A stretch of DNA of 47,526 nucleotides from Dyadobacter bucti (GTDB lineage Bacteria; Bacteroidota; Bacteroidia; Cytophagales; Spirosomataceae), in assembly GCF_005869225.1 (NCBI RefSeq), contig NZ_SWFP01000021.1:1-47526 (forward strand), read 5' to 3'. Positions 36,136 through 44,549 of this stretch are shown one piece after another. Position 1 is the stretch's first letter; each line of letters opens with the position of its first letter. The notes below the pieces were generated by a model. That model saw only the letters and a program-made list of their open reading frames with translations, was not told the origin of the DNA and ran no database searches. A program made the translations under genes and the position numbers.

Positions 36136-36726
36136 GGCCCAGAACTCCGCACTTACAGGTCCCGAAAGAAATATCCCGGCTGTTTGTCGTATATACACTT
36201 GTTGCGTCACCTGCTCAGCAACCGGGAGTTGATTTGCATTGCAACGGATCGAAAACCGGGCCGGTCTGACGGTTGAGGGTAATGGCTTTTGATGCCGGCT
36301 GCGAAACCTCTTCGATCGGAATAATAATCACAATGCAGGTTTCTTCCACTTCCTGACGCAGCGAGCTACACCTTGCTGCTATCAATTTCCCTTGCAATGA
36401 ATTCGGTGTCCATTTTGTAGGTACGCGTGCTGTTTAAATAATTCCGAGCTTTTGATCAGCACAATTTGCAGACAGGTACATATCCTTTCTGCGAGAACTG
36501 AACAGTTGAAAACAGATTTTTTTAAGTTGTTTGAAGGATAAATGATTATAATTCGATTAGAGTAAATATGCCACGGAACCTGTTGGCCGCACTATCTAAT
36601 TTTTTCAATAATCTGCATAAAAATATTTCATTATAACGAAAAAAAAATACTTTTGTAAAATAGTCTTTCAGCTAGGTAATAGTTAAAGATTATTTACAAA
36701 TTCTCATTCATATACCCTTCATAAAA
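36136..36726. promoter_or_regulatory. Intergenic region with a candidate TACTTTTG promoter
   Basis: This 590-bp stretch becomes AT-rich after about 36480. TACTTTTG at 36648-36655 matches TAnnTTTG exactly. TTTC at 36626-36629 lies 18 nt upstream as a near match to the -33 element. The predicted start near 36662 leaves a 65-nt leader before the gene at 36727. A 60-codon minus-strand frame (36215-36397) shows no family features and is not called. Confidence 0.45.
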
Positions 36727-37065
36727 ATGAAAAAGTCTAATATTTTCGCCTACATTGAATTAAACAAATTAGTACAAGAGTTGGCACCAAATGTGTCGAT
36801 ATCTCTTAAAAATTGCTTGAAATCGCAATCAGCTTACTTCAGTATTATTGAACCGAAGTATTTTTCTGACGAATTAATGAATGAATGGAATGAGATATTA
36901 AGTATTCTTAAATACAACGGACCTACTTTAAGTAAGGAGGGGATAGTAAATTATAATGTAATCAGCACCGTAATCGAAAACCTGACCGATGAACAATGCG
37001 AAGACATAGCTGATCGTGTTTTGGTTCTCCACGGTAAACTTGTACAAGAGTTTAAAGTAGGATGA
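36727..37065 (+). CDS. Small hypothetical protein
   Basis: A 112-residue soluble protein with no signal peptide, rich in Leu, Ile, Asn and Glu and probably mostly helical (ELNKLVQELAPN, VISTVIENLTDEQCEDIADR). No family is recognised. The ATG at 36727 is preceded by A-rich sequence with no Shine-Dalgarno site, common in this phylum, and a good promoter element lies 65 nt upstream of the ATG. Base composition is more AT-rich than the flanking operons, which may point to transfer. It converges with a single receiver gene. Confidence 0.6.
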   Translation: MKKSNIFAYIELNKLVQELAPNVSISLKNCLKSQSAYFSIIEPKYFSDELMNEWNEILSILKYNGPTLSKEGIVNYNVISTVIENLTDEQCEDIADRVLVLHGKLVQEFKVG

Positions 37066-37250
37066 AGCTGATTTGATTTGACACAAGAGCCAGCAGAGAT
37101 CGAGTTTAATTAGAGAACCGAAAAGAATCGTTTTTTTAAAGGCGATTTTTAATTCCCCGCAACTTTTCACCGCATGGAGCGAACTTCTATCTCTGACGTG
37201 GCAACAGTTTTTTGTAGTTGTAACAACTAAGCAGCCATAAAAAGAATAGT

Positions 37251-37667
37251 TTACGCTAATAGGTAGGTGCAGAGCATATCCAAAAGTATAGTAGGATCTG
37301 TGGGCTTGTGCAGAACCTCAGACGCTCCGCAAAGCATTGCTCTGTCTATAATTGCTTTACTCACACTCGCCGTCAAAGCAATTATGGGCAGATCCATGCC
37401 ACTGTCACGGATTTTGCGGATCGCCATATATCCGTCAACAATAGGCATATTCAAATCCATAAAAACCAGCTTGTGAGCAGCGGAATCCAGTATATCAATC
37501 ACTTCCTGGCCATTTGCAGCAAAATCAACCACCATTCCCCACCGCTGCAGAACTGCCCTTAATGCAATTCGATTAAGGCTGTTATCGTCTGCCACAATAA
37601 CTTTAACTCCAGCCAGCATAGCTATCTTCTGATCTTTTGAGAGCGTCTTTAAATCTTCGTTCAACAT
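37251..37667 (-). CDS. Single-domain response regulator (receiver)
   Basis: A 138-residue receiver with a short N-terminal extension and no output domain. Present are VADDNSLNR (the DD pair), phospho-acceptor Asp71 in LVFMDLNMP, LTASVS at the switch position and Lys in LHKPTDP. The DDNxxNR and MDxxMP pattern is that of receivers found at the C-terminus of hybrid kinases, so it probably works in a phosphorelay with a kinase encoded elsewhere. ATG 37667 was chosen over 37697 to limit the N-terminal tail. No kinase gene adjoins it. Confidence 0.88.
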   Translation of the reverse strand: MLNEDLKTLSKDQKIAMLAGVKVIVADDNSLNRIALRAVLQRWGMVVDFAANGQEVIDILDSAAHKLVFMDLNMPIVDGYMAIRKIRDSGMDLPIIALTASVSKAIIDRAMLCGASEVLHKPTDPTILLDMLCTYLLA

Positions 37668-38551
37668 CCTCGTATAGCGTTTAGTATTTGGTCGCAAATT
37701 ACTTCGGTTGGCCTTCCAAAACAGGAAGGGAATTTGTGACCAAGCGGTTAAAAATAAAAATTAATTTCTTAATTACCTTTTATTCAAAACAGAGAATCGA
37801 TTATTTCATTGGGATATGAAACATCAAATATCATGTAAAGAAAATTTTGAATTGCTGCCTTCTGAAACTGTTAATAGTGCCTTGGCGTTAACAGGTTTGT
37901 TTGTGTTTTGGAGAACTCTTGTTTTGTTTCAGTTTTGTTTGGTTCTCGTTCGGAATCCGGCCAGCTAAATAGATTTGATAAATAATATTTGAACATGATA
38001 CACAACTTCTTAACATTAACATACTGTTTAAAATTATATTAAAGTTTAAAAATATTTGATACGCAAATGCATTCGTAATTGTTGAATGCATTTGGTTCAA
38101 TTATCATATCCGGACTACTGGTAATAAGTTAATTATTAACAGTGGTATTCTTTTCTATAATAAAAAATTACTTTATTTTTTGCATCAGGTCTAAATAATA
38201 CATTTTTGTACAGCCAATGTTGCTAACAAATATTTTGTTAACGATAGTTTATTTTTATGCTGTGTATTTTAATCGAAATTAATCTGTTAATGCCCTTAAA
38301 AAAATAGATTCAGATTTGATAAATTTTATTGTCGGTTTTATGAATGACTTTACACATTTATTTCAATCCGGCTATTCAATGTCCGACTTATAAAAAGCTT
38401 ATATGAATTTTAATATCATTGATCTAACCGGATCGATATAAGTTTTCAATTAATTGCTGATATAATATACACTTAGATTCCCATCGCGCTAAAACTAATC
38501 CGACACGGTGATCAAATTTTGATTACCATCCGCAAAACTCCTACATTTAAA

Positions 38552-38593
38552 GCTAACAAGACTGTCAGTTTAGTTAACAAAACTGCCAAATTG
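38552..38593. repeat. Two imperfect 21-bp direct repeats with an embedded palindrome
   Basis: 38552-38572 and 38573-38593 are adjacent 21-bp units matching at 15 positions, sharing TAACAA-ACTG-CA. A 20-bp palindrome centred on GTTAAC (38566-38585, two mismatched positions) spans their junction. The 21-bp period equals two helix turns, as in paired operator sites. Confidence 0.5.
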
Positions 38594-38817
38594 GATACCC
38601 TCGACGGGAGTCATGCACGATTCCCGGGAATTGTTCGTCCGCCAGCAGACTTGCCGGCCATGTTGCCGACGAGAAGCAGGTGTTGATTTCAGATGCAGCG
38701 TTCATCCAATTTTAAAGAACCGATATTGATTCGACGCCCCGGACAATTACAGCCCCTGCCCATCCGATCACAATCACACCCTGATACAACGGAATTTATT
38801 TTCTAAGCTAAAATCGG

Positions 38818-39026
38818 TAGCTTTGTAAACACAGAATTACAGCTCCAGGCTGCTGTACTAGTTAGTTTTGAAGGCTTCGGAACCCATTCTCAGCATCTCC
38901 CCACACAACTGGCTTGACCAGAAAATGCTTAGAGTAAAAATCGTTAGGTTCATCATCACGCTCGTTCTGAGACTTTTAGCCAATTTCAGGTGTCCTGTTT
39001 TGCCAGGGATAACGTCCGTGTTATCC
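38818..39026 (+). promoter_or_regulatory. Candidate promoter (TAGCTTTG) and hairpin in a long leader of the PAS-AraC gene
   Basis: TAGCTTTG at 38818-38825 matches TAnnTTTG exactly; TTTA at 38795-38798 is a weak -33. A start near 38832 would give a leader of about 300 nt. GGATAAC (39007-39013) and GTTATCC (39020-39026) form a perfect 7-bp stem about 105 nt before the start codon. Confidence 0.35.
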
Positions 39027-39131
39027 TGAAAAAACTGCATGTTCGCGCAGGAAAACGTCAGGCCCGGTTATTTGCTGATAAGTCAAGAAATAAATTATTT
39101 TACACCGATTTTTACACCCCTCAGGACTTCT

Positions 39132-39965
39132 ATGACTCAGACTTTATCTGACAAAACCTTCGACCTTGAATATTTTTATGAATTATCACCGGATTTGCTT
39201 TGTGTAGCCGGTTATGACGGTTATTTCAAAAAAATAAATCCTGCCGTCTCCAAAACTTTGGGGTATAGCAATGAAGAATTATTCTCGAGACCTATCAACT
39301 CCTTCGTTCATCCGGACGATCAGGATATTACACATCAAAAGCGGGAACGCATTAAAAGAGATATCCCGCTGCTTAATTTCGAAAACAGGTATATTGCTAA
39401 AAACGAGTCAGTTGTGTGGCTTTCCTGGACTTCAATGCCCATTACAAGGGACAGGGTAGTATTCGCGATTGCCAAGAACATTACCTATAAAAAGAAAGTA
39501 CACGAACTGAGAAGAATTTCTGAAAGTCTGGGTATTTCAATGACTGGAAGGGAAATGCTCCCTGATGTTCACACAATTGCTCGAACAGGATTTGATTTAG
39601 AAGGAAAATCCCCGGGGATGTCGATGGCCAGCGAAACACTCGCTGACCAGGTTTGGTTGCAGGAGTTTGAAAATATTGTGAGAAAGTATATTGGCAGGAT
39701 AGATATCAGCCTTCATTTAATTTGCAGTGACCTGGCAATGAGTGAGAGAGCTTTATTTAGAAGGGTCAACAGAATAGTGGGCATGACCCCTAACCGACTG
39801 ATAAGAATCATAAGATTACAAGTCGCACTGGAGGCGATCCGGACCGGTAAATATCGTACCGTGTCAGAGATATCGTCCATTGCAGGCTTTAATACACCTG
39901 CCTATTTCAGTAAAATTTTTGCTCAACTCTATGGAGTTGATGTTCTGAAACTACTTAAATCATAG
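39132..39965 (+). CDS. PAS-domain AraC-type transcription regulator
   Basis: A 277-residue cytoplasmic regulator. An N-terminal PAS domain (about 10-120, with FYELSPDLLCVAGYDGYFKKI, HPDD and a FAIAKNITYKKK end) probably binds a ligand or cofactor. The C-terminal AraC-type DNA-binding domain (about 185-277) has two helix-turn-helix units: LICSDLAMSERALFRRVNRIVG and VSEISSIAGFNTPAYFSKIFAQLYG. ATG 39132 follows an AGGA ribosome site; the frame is open back to 39039 but that extension does not look like part of the PAS fold. No kinase domain is present, so sensing and DNA binding are in one chain. Its target is unknown. Confidence 0.88.
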   Translation: MTQTLSDKTFDLEYFYELSPDLLCVAGYDGYFKKINPAVSKTLGYSNEELFSRPINSFVHPDDQDITHQKRERIKRDIPLLNFENRYIAKNESVVWLSWTSMPITRDRVVFAIAKNITYKKKVHELRRISESLGISMTGREMLPDVHTIARTGFDLEGKSPGMSMASETLADQVWLQEFENIVRKYIGRIDISLHLICSDLAMSERALFRRVNRIVGMTPNRLIRIIRLQVALEAIRTGKYRTVSEISSIAGFNTPAYFSKIFAQLYGVDVLKLLKS

Positions 39966-40040
39966 ATCTTAAAGGCATTTGTTAACTAACAGTCAGACGA
40001 CGAATCAATGCGCAGATGACGAGTAAACAAGAACATGGTT

Positions 40041-40754
40041 TTAAAACGAGAACCCTGCCCTTAAAGTAAGTCTGTTGAAGTCTTCCAGATTTTCCAAGCC
40101 ATCCTGCGTCGCCGATGATCTTTGAAAGCGGTAGCCTGCGGCGATGGTGAACCCGGTGTTACCGCTGAAATAGATCTTCATTCCAACACCGGCCGAAAAA
40201 GTTGCCCCGCCACCAAAACGCACGCTGTCCACATCATTAGACGTGGCGTTGAAACCATAGCCGCCTTCCAGAAAATAGAAGGGAATCTTAGAGCCTTTGT
40301 CCGTAAAATCACCTCTGATGCTCAGAACCACTGGTACAAACGTCTGCACAGCGTACAAGTCTGCACCGATCCCCAGACCGGTGTAAACCCACTGGTTGAA
40401 CTTGTAACCGTTGGTGGTCTGAAAGGAAAACGCGGAAGTGGTAACGCCATTTGAGGCCCGGTTACTCATCGCCAGCGGCCCAAGTTCCGTATAATGCAGA
40501 AATCCTTTGTGTTTGTAGCGGATGTTAGGGTTGGCAAGCTTTTCAGCGATCAGTGTGTCGACTTCTTCTTCTTTGAATACCCAGATGCTTTTGTCATAAG
40601 TTTCCAAGCGATAGGCGCCGTCTGCTTCTAGTAACCGGCCACGGATCAGCGAACCGTTTTTCAGGTGCAAACTAACTTCCCGGGCCTGCTGGCCGACTGC
40701 TATGGATGTCCAGCCGGTAATGAAAAAAATGAGTAGGGTAAATAGCAATTTCAT
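40041..40754 (-). CDS. Outer-membrane beta-barrel protein with one ~55-aa module
   Basis: A 237-residue protein with a signal peptide (ending VGQQ) and one beta module at about residues 25-75, with the LHLKNGSLIRGRLLEADG start seen in the envelope operon. The barrel part (about 80-237) has alternating strands (YKFNQWVYTGLGIGADLY, FRFQRSS-type turns) and ends LTLRAGFSF with a terminal Phe. It is the last gene of a three-gene operon, 32 bp after a LytTR regulator that follows a LytS-type kinase. It may be the effector or an accessory sensor of that two-component system. Confidence 0.82.
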   Translation of the reverse strand: MKLLFTLLIFFITGWTSIAVGQQAREVSLHLKNGSLIRGRLLEADGAYRLETYDKSIWVFKEEEVDTLIAEKLANPNIRYKHKGFLHYTELGPLAMSNRASNGVTTSAFSFQTTNGYKFNQWVYTGLGIGADLYAVQTFVPVVLSIRGDFTDKGSKIPFYFLEGGYGFNATSNDVDSVRFGGGATFSAGVGMKIYFSGNTGFTIAAGYRFQRSSATQDGLENLEDFNRLTLRAGFSF

Positions 40755-40786
40755 AAAGTGAAGGTTTGGTTGTAACATTTTTCTTT

Positions 40787-41551
40787 TTAATTATCCAGCC
40801 AGTTCTTAAAGTCGTGGCTTTTGTATTTGCTCACAAACAAGTCCTGGTTAAAAACAGGCTTTAAAAATACCTGCAACCTACTGCTGAGCAGTGACTTGAC
40901 TTTTTGTATAGCTTCGATTCTGGCAATTACTTTCCTGTTGATCCTGAAAAACAGTGCCGGGTCGAGTTGTTCTTCTAAGCTTTCCAGATTGCTGTCCATC
41001 AGGTATTTTTTTCCTTCGTTGGTAACCATGAATACCACCTTGTCGTCGGCATAGAAGTAGGCTACTTCTTCGATATTTTTGAAGTGTATAGTGTCTCCAA
41101 ACCTGACCAGAAACCTGGTTTTATATTTTTTGGTCAGCGACTGGATTGTCAACCTGAGATTCTCTATGTCCAGGGTGGAAATACTTTTACGGTCGTGTTT
41201 TAAACTATGATATTTATCTAATGCCCCTTTGAGCTCAGCCTTGTCCAGGGGTTTAAGCAAATAATCAATACTGTTTATTTTGAAAGCCTGTAGTGCGTAC
41301 TGATCATATGCTGTGGTAAAGATCACAGGGCTTTTAACGGTGACCCTTTCGAAGAGACCAAAGCACAGTCCGTCGGACAAGTGGATGTCGAGCAACATCA
41401 GGTCGGGCTCGGGGTTTTGATTAAGCCAGATGGCCGCTTCGTCAATTGAATCCAGGACCTGTTGTACTTCAATGGTCGGATCGTACTCGGTCAGTAGTTG
41501 GGAGGCTCTTCTGGCCGAAAGTGCTTCGTCTTCTAAAATGAGTACTTTCAT
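40787..41551 (-). CDS. LytTR-family response regulator
   Basis: A 254-residue DNA-binding regulator. The receiver (about 1-120) has LILEDE, phospho-acceptor Asp55 in LMLLDIHL, TTAYDQYAL, and Lys in YLLKPLDKAEL. The C-terminal LytTR domain (about 150-250) has FLVRFGDTIHFKNIEEVAYF and the FFRINRKVIARIEAI segment typical of the fold. LytTR regulators bind direct repeats upstream of their targets. It starts 28 bp after the kinase stop and is followed after 32 bp by an outer-membrane barrel gene, forming one operon. Confidence 0.93.
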   Translation of the reverse strand: MKVLILEDEALSARRASQLLTEYDPTIEVQQVLDSIDEAAIWLNQNPEPDLMLLDIHLSDGLCFGLFERVTVKSPVIFTTAYDQYALQAFKINSIDYLLKPLDKAELKGALDKYHSLKHDRKSISTLDIENLRLTIQSLTKKYKTRFLVRFGDTIHFKNIEEVAYFYADDKVVFMVTNEGKKYLMDSNLESLEEQLDPALFFRINRKVIARIEAIQKVKSLLSSRLQVFLKPVFNQDLFVSKYKSHDFKNWLDN

Positions 41552-41579
41552 GGAAGGTAAATCTTAATGTTGAACAGCA

Positions 41580-42644
41580 TTAATCAAAAGAAGTCATGTC
41601 GTTATGCATTGCCTGTTGCGCGCTAAGCCGGATCAGTGGGATTGTCACACTGAAAAACTCGTCGGTATGCTCTATCACTACGCCGTGCTGTCCGAGGAAA
41701 TCGTATCTTTTGGCAATGTTGGTCAGGCCCAGCCGCGTGGATTGATCATCTTCTATTATTTTTTTTTGTAAATTATTTTTCACGGTAATAGACTCATTGT
41801 CAAGGCAAAATATGTCTATGTGTAAGGGTCTGCTTTTAGAAATAATGTTATGCTTCACTGCGTTTTCAACAAGCATTTGAAGGGATACAGGAAGAATATA
41901 GGCCGAGAGGCAGCCTTCGGAAATATCGACCTGGATGCTGAGTCCGGACTCGAAACGGGTTTTTAGCAGATACAAGTACGATTGAATGAATCTCAGTTCT
42001 TCCCGCAGCTCGATCAGCTCCTTCTCATCGCTTTTGAGAATGTAGCGGTATACGTTTGAAAATTGTCTGACAAATTCCACCGAAGCCGCTGTGTCCTGAG
42101 CAATCAGCGCTGAGAGTACGCTCAGGTTATTAAAAAGAAAGTGTGGGTTTACCTGATTTCTGAGCGATTGAAGCTGGGCCTGGCTGGTTGTTCTTTTGTA
42201 AGCCTCCAGTTGCCGGTGACTTTCTTCAAGCTTTTTCATGTACAGAAAAATGACGTGGATGGTATTTAAAAACAAATTCACGCGGAAACAGAACATCAGC
42301 AGTAATTTTAACGGAAGCACCCAGTCCAGCCAGTTGCCGGATAGGCTGTAGAAGGCCGTCGGAATGCCCAGCAGCAGTGTTACCAGTGCCGTAATGACCA
42401 CACTTCCTGCAAAATTATAGCTGACCCTTTTCCAGAATGGTTCGATATCCCTGGCAGAGATCCAGTTGTCCCACAGCCGGTTACCTTCCCAAATGCCAGC
42501 AGTAACTGCCAGAAAAAGCAGGAATATGACCGATTGGGCCACGCCGAGCTGATAATAGTCGAATGATTCAAGCAGCAGTGTGTTCAGGAACGAATAGGCC
42601 CCGAGCAAAAACATAAACCCAAACCGATACCTGATGTTGAACAT
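41580..42644 (-). CDS. LytS-type sensor histidine kinase (His_kinase family)
   Basis: A 354-residue inner-membrane kinase. About four membrane helices occupy residues 10-145 without a large extracellular loop. A coiled stretch leads to the His_kinase box with His168 in LRNQVNPHFLFNNLSVL. The HATPase part has LQMLVENAVKHNI and a shortened glycine region (TRLGLTNIAKRYDFLG), as usual for this family. It is first in an operon with a LytTR regulator and an outer-membrane barrel. The upstream terminator of the FAS1 gene separates this operon from the preceding one. Confidence 0.92.
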   Translation of the reverse strand: MFNIRYRFGFMFLLGAYSFLNTLLLESFDYYQLGVAQSVIFLLFLAVTAGIWEGNRLWDNWISARDIEPFWKRVSYNFAGSVVITALVTLLLGIPTAFYSLSGNWLDWVLPLKLLLMFCFRVNLFLNTIHVIFLYMKKLEESHRQLEAYKRTTSQAQLQSLRNQVNPHFLFNNLSVLSALIAQDTAASVEFVRQFSNVYRYILKSDEKELIELREELRFIQSYLYLLKTRFESGLSIQVDISEGCLSAYILPVSLQMLVENAVKHNIISKSRPLHIDIFCLDNESITVKNNLQKKIIEDDQSTRLGLTNIAKRYDFLGQHGVVIEHTDEFFSVTIPLIRLSAQQAMHNDMTSFD

Positions 42645-42659
42645 GACTGCGGCCAGTAG

Positions 42660-42710
42660 AAAATTAGAAAAAGATTGGCAAACAGATTGAAATTCAACCG
42701 TTTGCCAATC
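42660..42710 (-). terminator. Rho-independent terminator after the FAS1 lipoprotein
   Basis: On the minus strand GATTGGCAAAC (42710-42700) and GTTTGCCAATC (42683-42673) form a perfect 11-bp stem with a 16-nt loop, followed by TTTTTCTAATTTT. It starts 17 bp after the FAS1 stop codon. Confidence 0.8.
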
Positions 42711-42726
42711 AGGCGTTCATTTTAGT

Positions 42727-43677
42727 TTAGGGCATTAAGACTTTGTCGATTACATGCACTACCCCGTTGGTAGCGAGTATATTGGCGGCCGTTATGTTGG
42801 AAGCACCACTTGTCATGCCGATTACTTTCGCCCCGCCGGCCAGGTCAAAAGTGAGTGTCCCGCTGGTATTGGCAGTGGCTACTGGCCCGGATACATTGGG
42901 CAGGTCGGTAGAGAAAACGCGGCCTGGCACAACATGATACAGTAAAACGCTGGTAAGCAGCGCCCGGTTAGCCGGTGCAAGAAGCGTGGCTTTCGGTGTC
43001 GTTTTATATAATTCACGGAATGCCGCATTGGTAGGAGCAAATACGGTCAGGCCGTCTCCGGCAGAGGTGAGCGCAGTGGCTACCGCAGGGTCAGCTGCCA
43101 GCACAAGTGACACCAGCTCGGTAAAGCTGGTATCTGCCTGTGCAATCTCCACAAGCGATTCGGAAGGAGGGACGATAACATTATCAATGACGTGGATCAC
43201 GCCGTTTGAAGCCGCCACGTCCGTCGCGACCACCTTTATTTTTCCGTTAATAAATACGCCGTCGGCATTTTTGGACAAGTAGATGTCATTGTTGGTATTT
43301 ACCGTTTCAACGGCCCCGCTTTGCACGTCCGCCGCTTTCACCGATCCGCTGACCACGTGCGTAGTCAGGATAGGGGTCAAAGCATCTTTGGTCAGTCCGT
43401 CCAGGCTCGTAATGCCAGCGGTAGTGAAAGCCGCATTATTGGGCGCAAAAACTGTGAATGGCCCTGTCCCTTGCAGAGTTGTAACGAGTTCTGCTTTTAT
43501 AAGCGCAGCAACAAGCGTCGAAAACTGGGGATCTGCCGAGGCAACTGCGGGGATGTTGCCAGGCCCCGGATCTACTGTCGGGGCGTCATCATCGTCTTTG
43601 CACGATGAAATAGAAAAGGCTAGTACAGCCGCAAAAAGGCATGTTTTTAGATTTGTCGTTGTTGTGAACGTTTTCAT
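42727..43677 (-). CDS. Lipoprotein with two fasciclin (FAS1) domains
   Basis: A 316-residue lipoprotein: signal peptide with lipobox (ISSC, Cys about 26), an Asp-rich spacer KDDDDAPTVDPGPG, then two FAS1 domains (about 45-170 and 175-316). Each has the H1 motif (GPFTVFAPNNAAF; DGLTVFAPTNAAF) and the H2-like end (GVIHVIDNVIVP; GVVHVIDKVLMP). FAS1 domains act in adhesion or in binding carbohydrate or protein ligands, so a surface role is likely. A strong terminator follows. The promoter should lie in 43678-43833, where no consensus element is clear. Confidence 0.93.
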   Translation of the reverse strand: MKTFTTTTNLKTCLFAAVLAFSISSCKDDDDAPTVDPGPGNIPAVASADPQFSTLVAALIKAELVTTLQGTGPFTVFAPNNAAFTTAGITSLDGLTKDALTPILTTHVVSGSVKAADVQSGAVETVNTNNDIYLSKNADGVFINGKIKVVATDVAASNGVIHVIDNVIVPPSESLVEIAQADTSFTELVSLVLAADPAVATALTSAGDGLTVFAPTNAAFRELYKTTPKATLLAPANRALLTSVLLYHVVPGRVFSTDLPNVSGPVATANTSGTLTFDLAGGAKVIGMTSGASNITAANILATNGVVHVIDKVLMP

Positions 43678-43833
43678 AATTTGAACTGGTAAGGTGTTTA
43701 AAAGTTTAACTTACTATCAATTCAAAAACCCTGGGTGCTGCCCGATCGGTTCTTCATTTGGTGTCAATCGCCTTCGTGCAGGGATGAGCAGCCCGTTATC
43801 AGGAATGGACAGACGAAATTTGCGAAACGATAT

Positions 43834-44538
43834 TCAGTCTTTTGGGTCAATAAGCGCTTCGGCCACCCGTTTCAGATCCGTCTTACTGGCAATGGTTTTA
43901 TTTTCATGATGCAGCTGATGGAAATCTTCTAATTTTTGTAGCAAATACCGAAGCGTCAGTTTTTCGGAAACCGTCAGTTTTCCGGATATCATTTTGCCAA
44001 CATGGTTCATATCTTCAAATACCATATAAAGCAATTGTTTCCCTTGCCCGGTGATAGCAATTTGTTTACCTCTTTTGTCTTTTTCGTTGTCCCATTGTCT
44101 GATTAACCCTGCTGCAAGAAGCCGTCTGATGACTTCGGTGCCCGAGGTTTTCTCCTGCAAATTATGATGGATCAGTTCGCTTTTGGACAGATTGTCGTGA
44201 GTGAGGAGAATAGCCAGCGCGGTAAAATCTTCGGCTGTGAGCAATGGCGTACCGTCCAGTGCTTTTTTAATGTAAAACTTCGCATACCGGCTCATGTACA
44301 CAAATAATTGGCCAATGTTATTGTCAAGCTGGTAGGCAAGGGCTTGTGCTTCACTTTCATTTTTGCCAAATCTGACGTCGTGTCCCAAGTGTTTTCCCGG
44401 GCTGTGCGCAACGTGGTTGCCCATCGAATTAACCAGAAATCCTGCAAAATCCTGGATGTTAACCTCACGCCCCGGGTGTTCTTGCTCGAGTTGCTCGACA
44501 AGTGTGATCAATTCATGAATAAGCTGGTATGATTTCAT
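43834..44538 (-). CDS. MarR-type winged-helix regulator
   Basis: A 234-residue regulator, longer than the usual 140-160 aa of MarR because of an N-terminal extension of about 80 residues. The winged-helix part (about 95-200) has LTAEDFTALAILLTHDNLSKSELI, the recognition-helix region TSGTEVIRRLLAAGLI and the wing WDNEKDKRGKQIAITGQG. ATG 44538 is preferred over 44646, which would overlap the FAD gene by almost 100 bp. It is last in an operon with the FAD oxidoreductase (11-bp gap) and flavin reductase, and probably represses that operon in response to a small molecule. Confidence 0.85.
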   Translation of the reverse strand: MKSYQLIHELITLVEQLEQEHPGREVNIQDFAGFLVNSMGNHVAHSPGKHLGHDVRFGKNESEAQALAYQLDNNIGQLFVYMSRYAKFYIKKALDGTPLLTAEDFTALAILLTHDNLSKSELIHHNLQEKTSGTEVIRRLLAAGLIRQWDNEKDKRGKQIAITGQGKQLLYMVFEDMNHVGKMISGKLTVSEKLTLRYLLQKLEDFHQLHHENKTIASKTDLKRVAEALIDPKD

Positions 44539-44549
44539 CTTTGGTTTTA

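Larger units (their letters stand above)
37668..39131. other. Long AT-rich intergenic region
   Basis: Nearly 1.5 kb has no convincing gene. The frames at 37888-38100 (minus) and 38858-39040 (minus) lack family features, and the latter overlaps the promoter and leader of the next gene. The part from 37740 to 38560 is visibly AT-rich. Separate entries describe a repeat at 38552-38593 and a promoter with hairpin at 38818-39026. A 12-bp palindrome ATTCCCGGGAAT lies at 38620-38631. Confidence 0.5.

Noticed and set aside
37888..38100. 70-codon minus-strand frame in the AT-rich gap
   Set aside because: Low-complexity AT-rich coding, no start context and no family similarity.
38858..39040. 60-codon minus-strand frame before the PAS-AraC gene
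   Set aside because: It overlaps the predicted leader and hairpin of the PAS-AraC gene and has no recognisable features.
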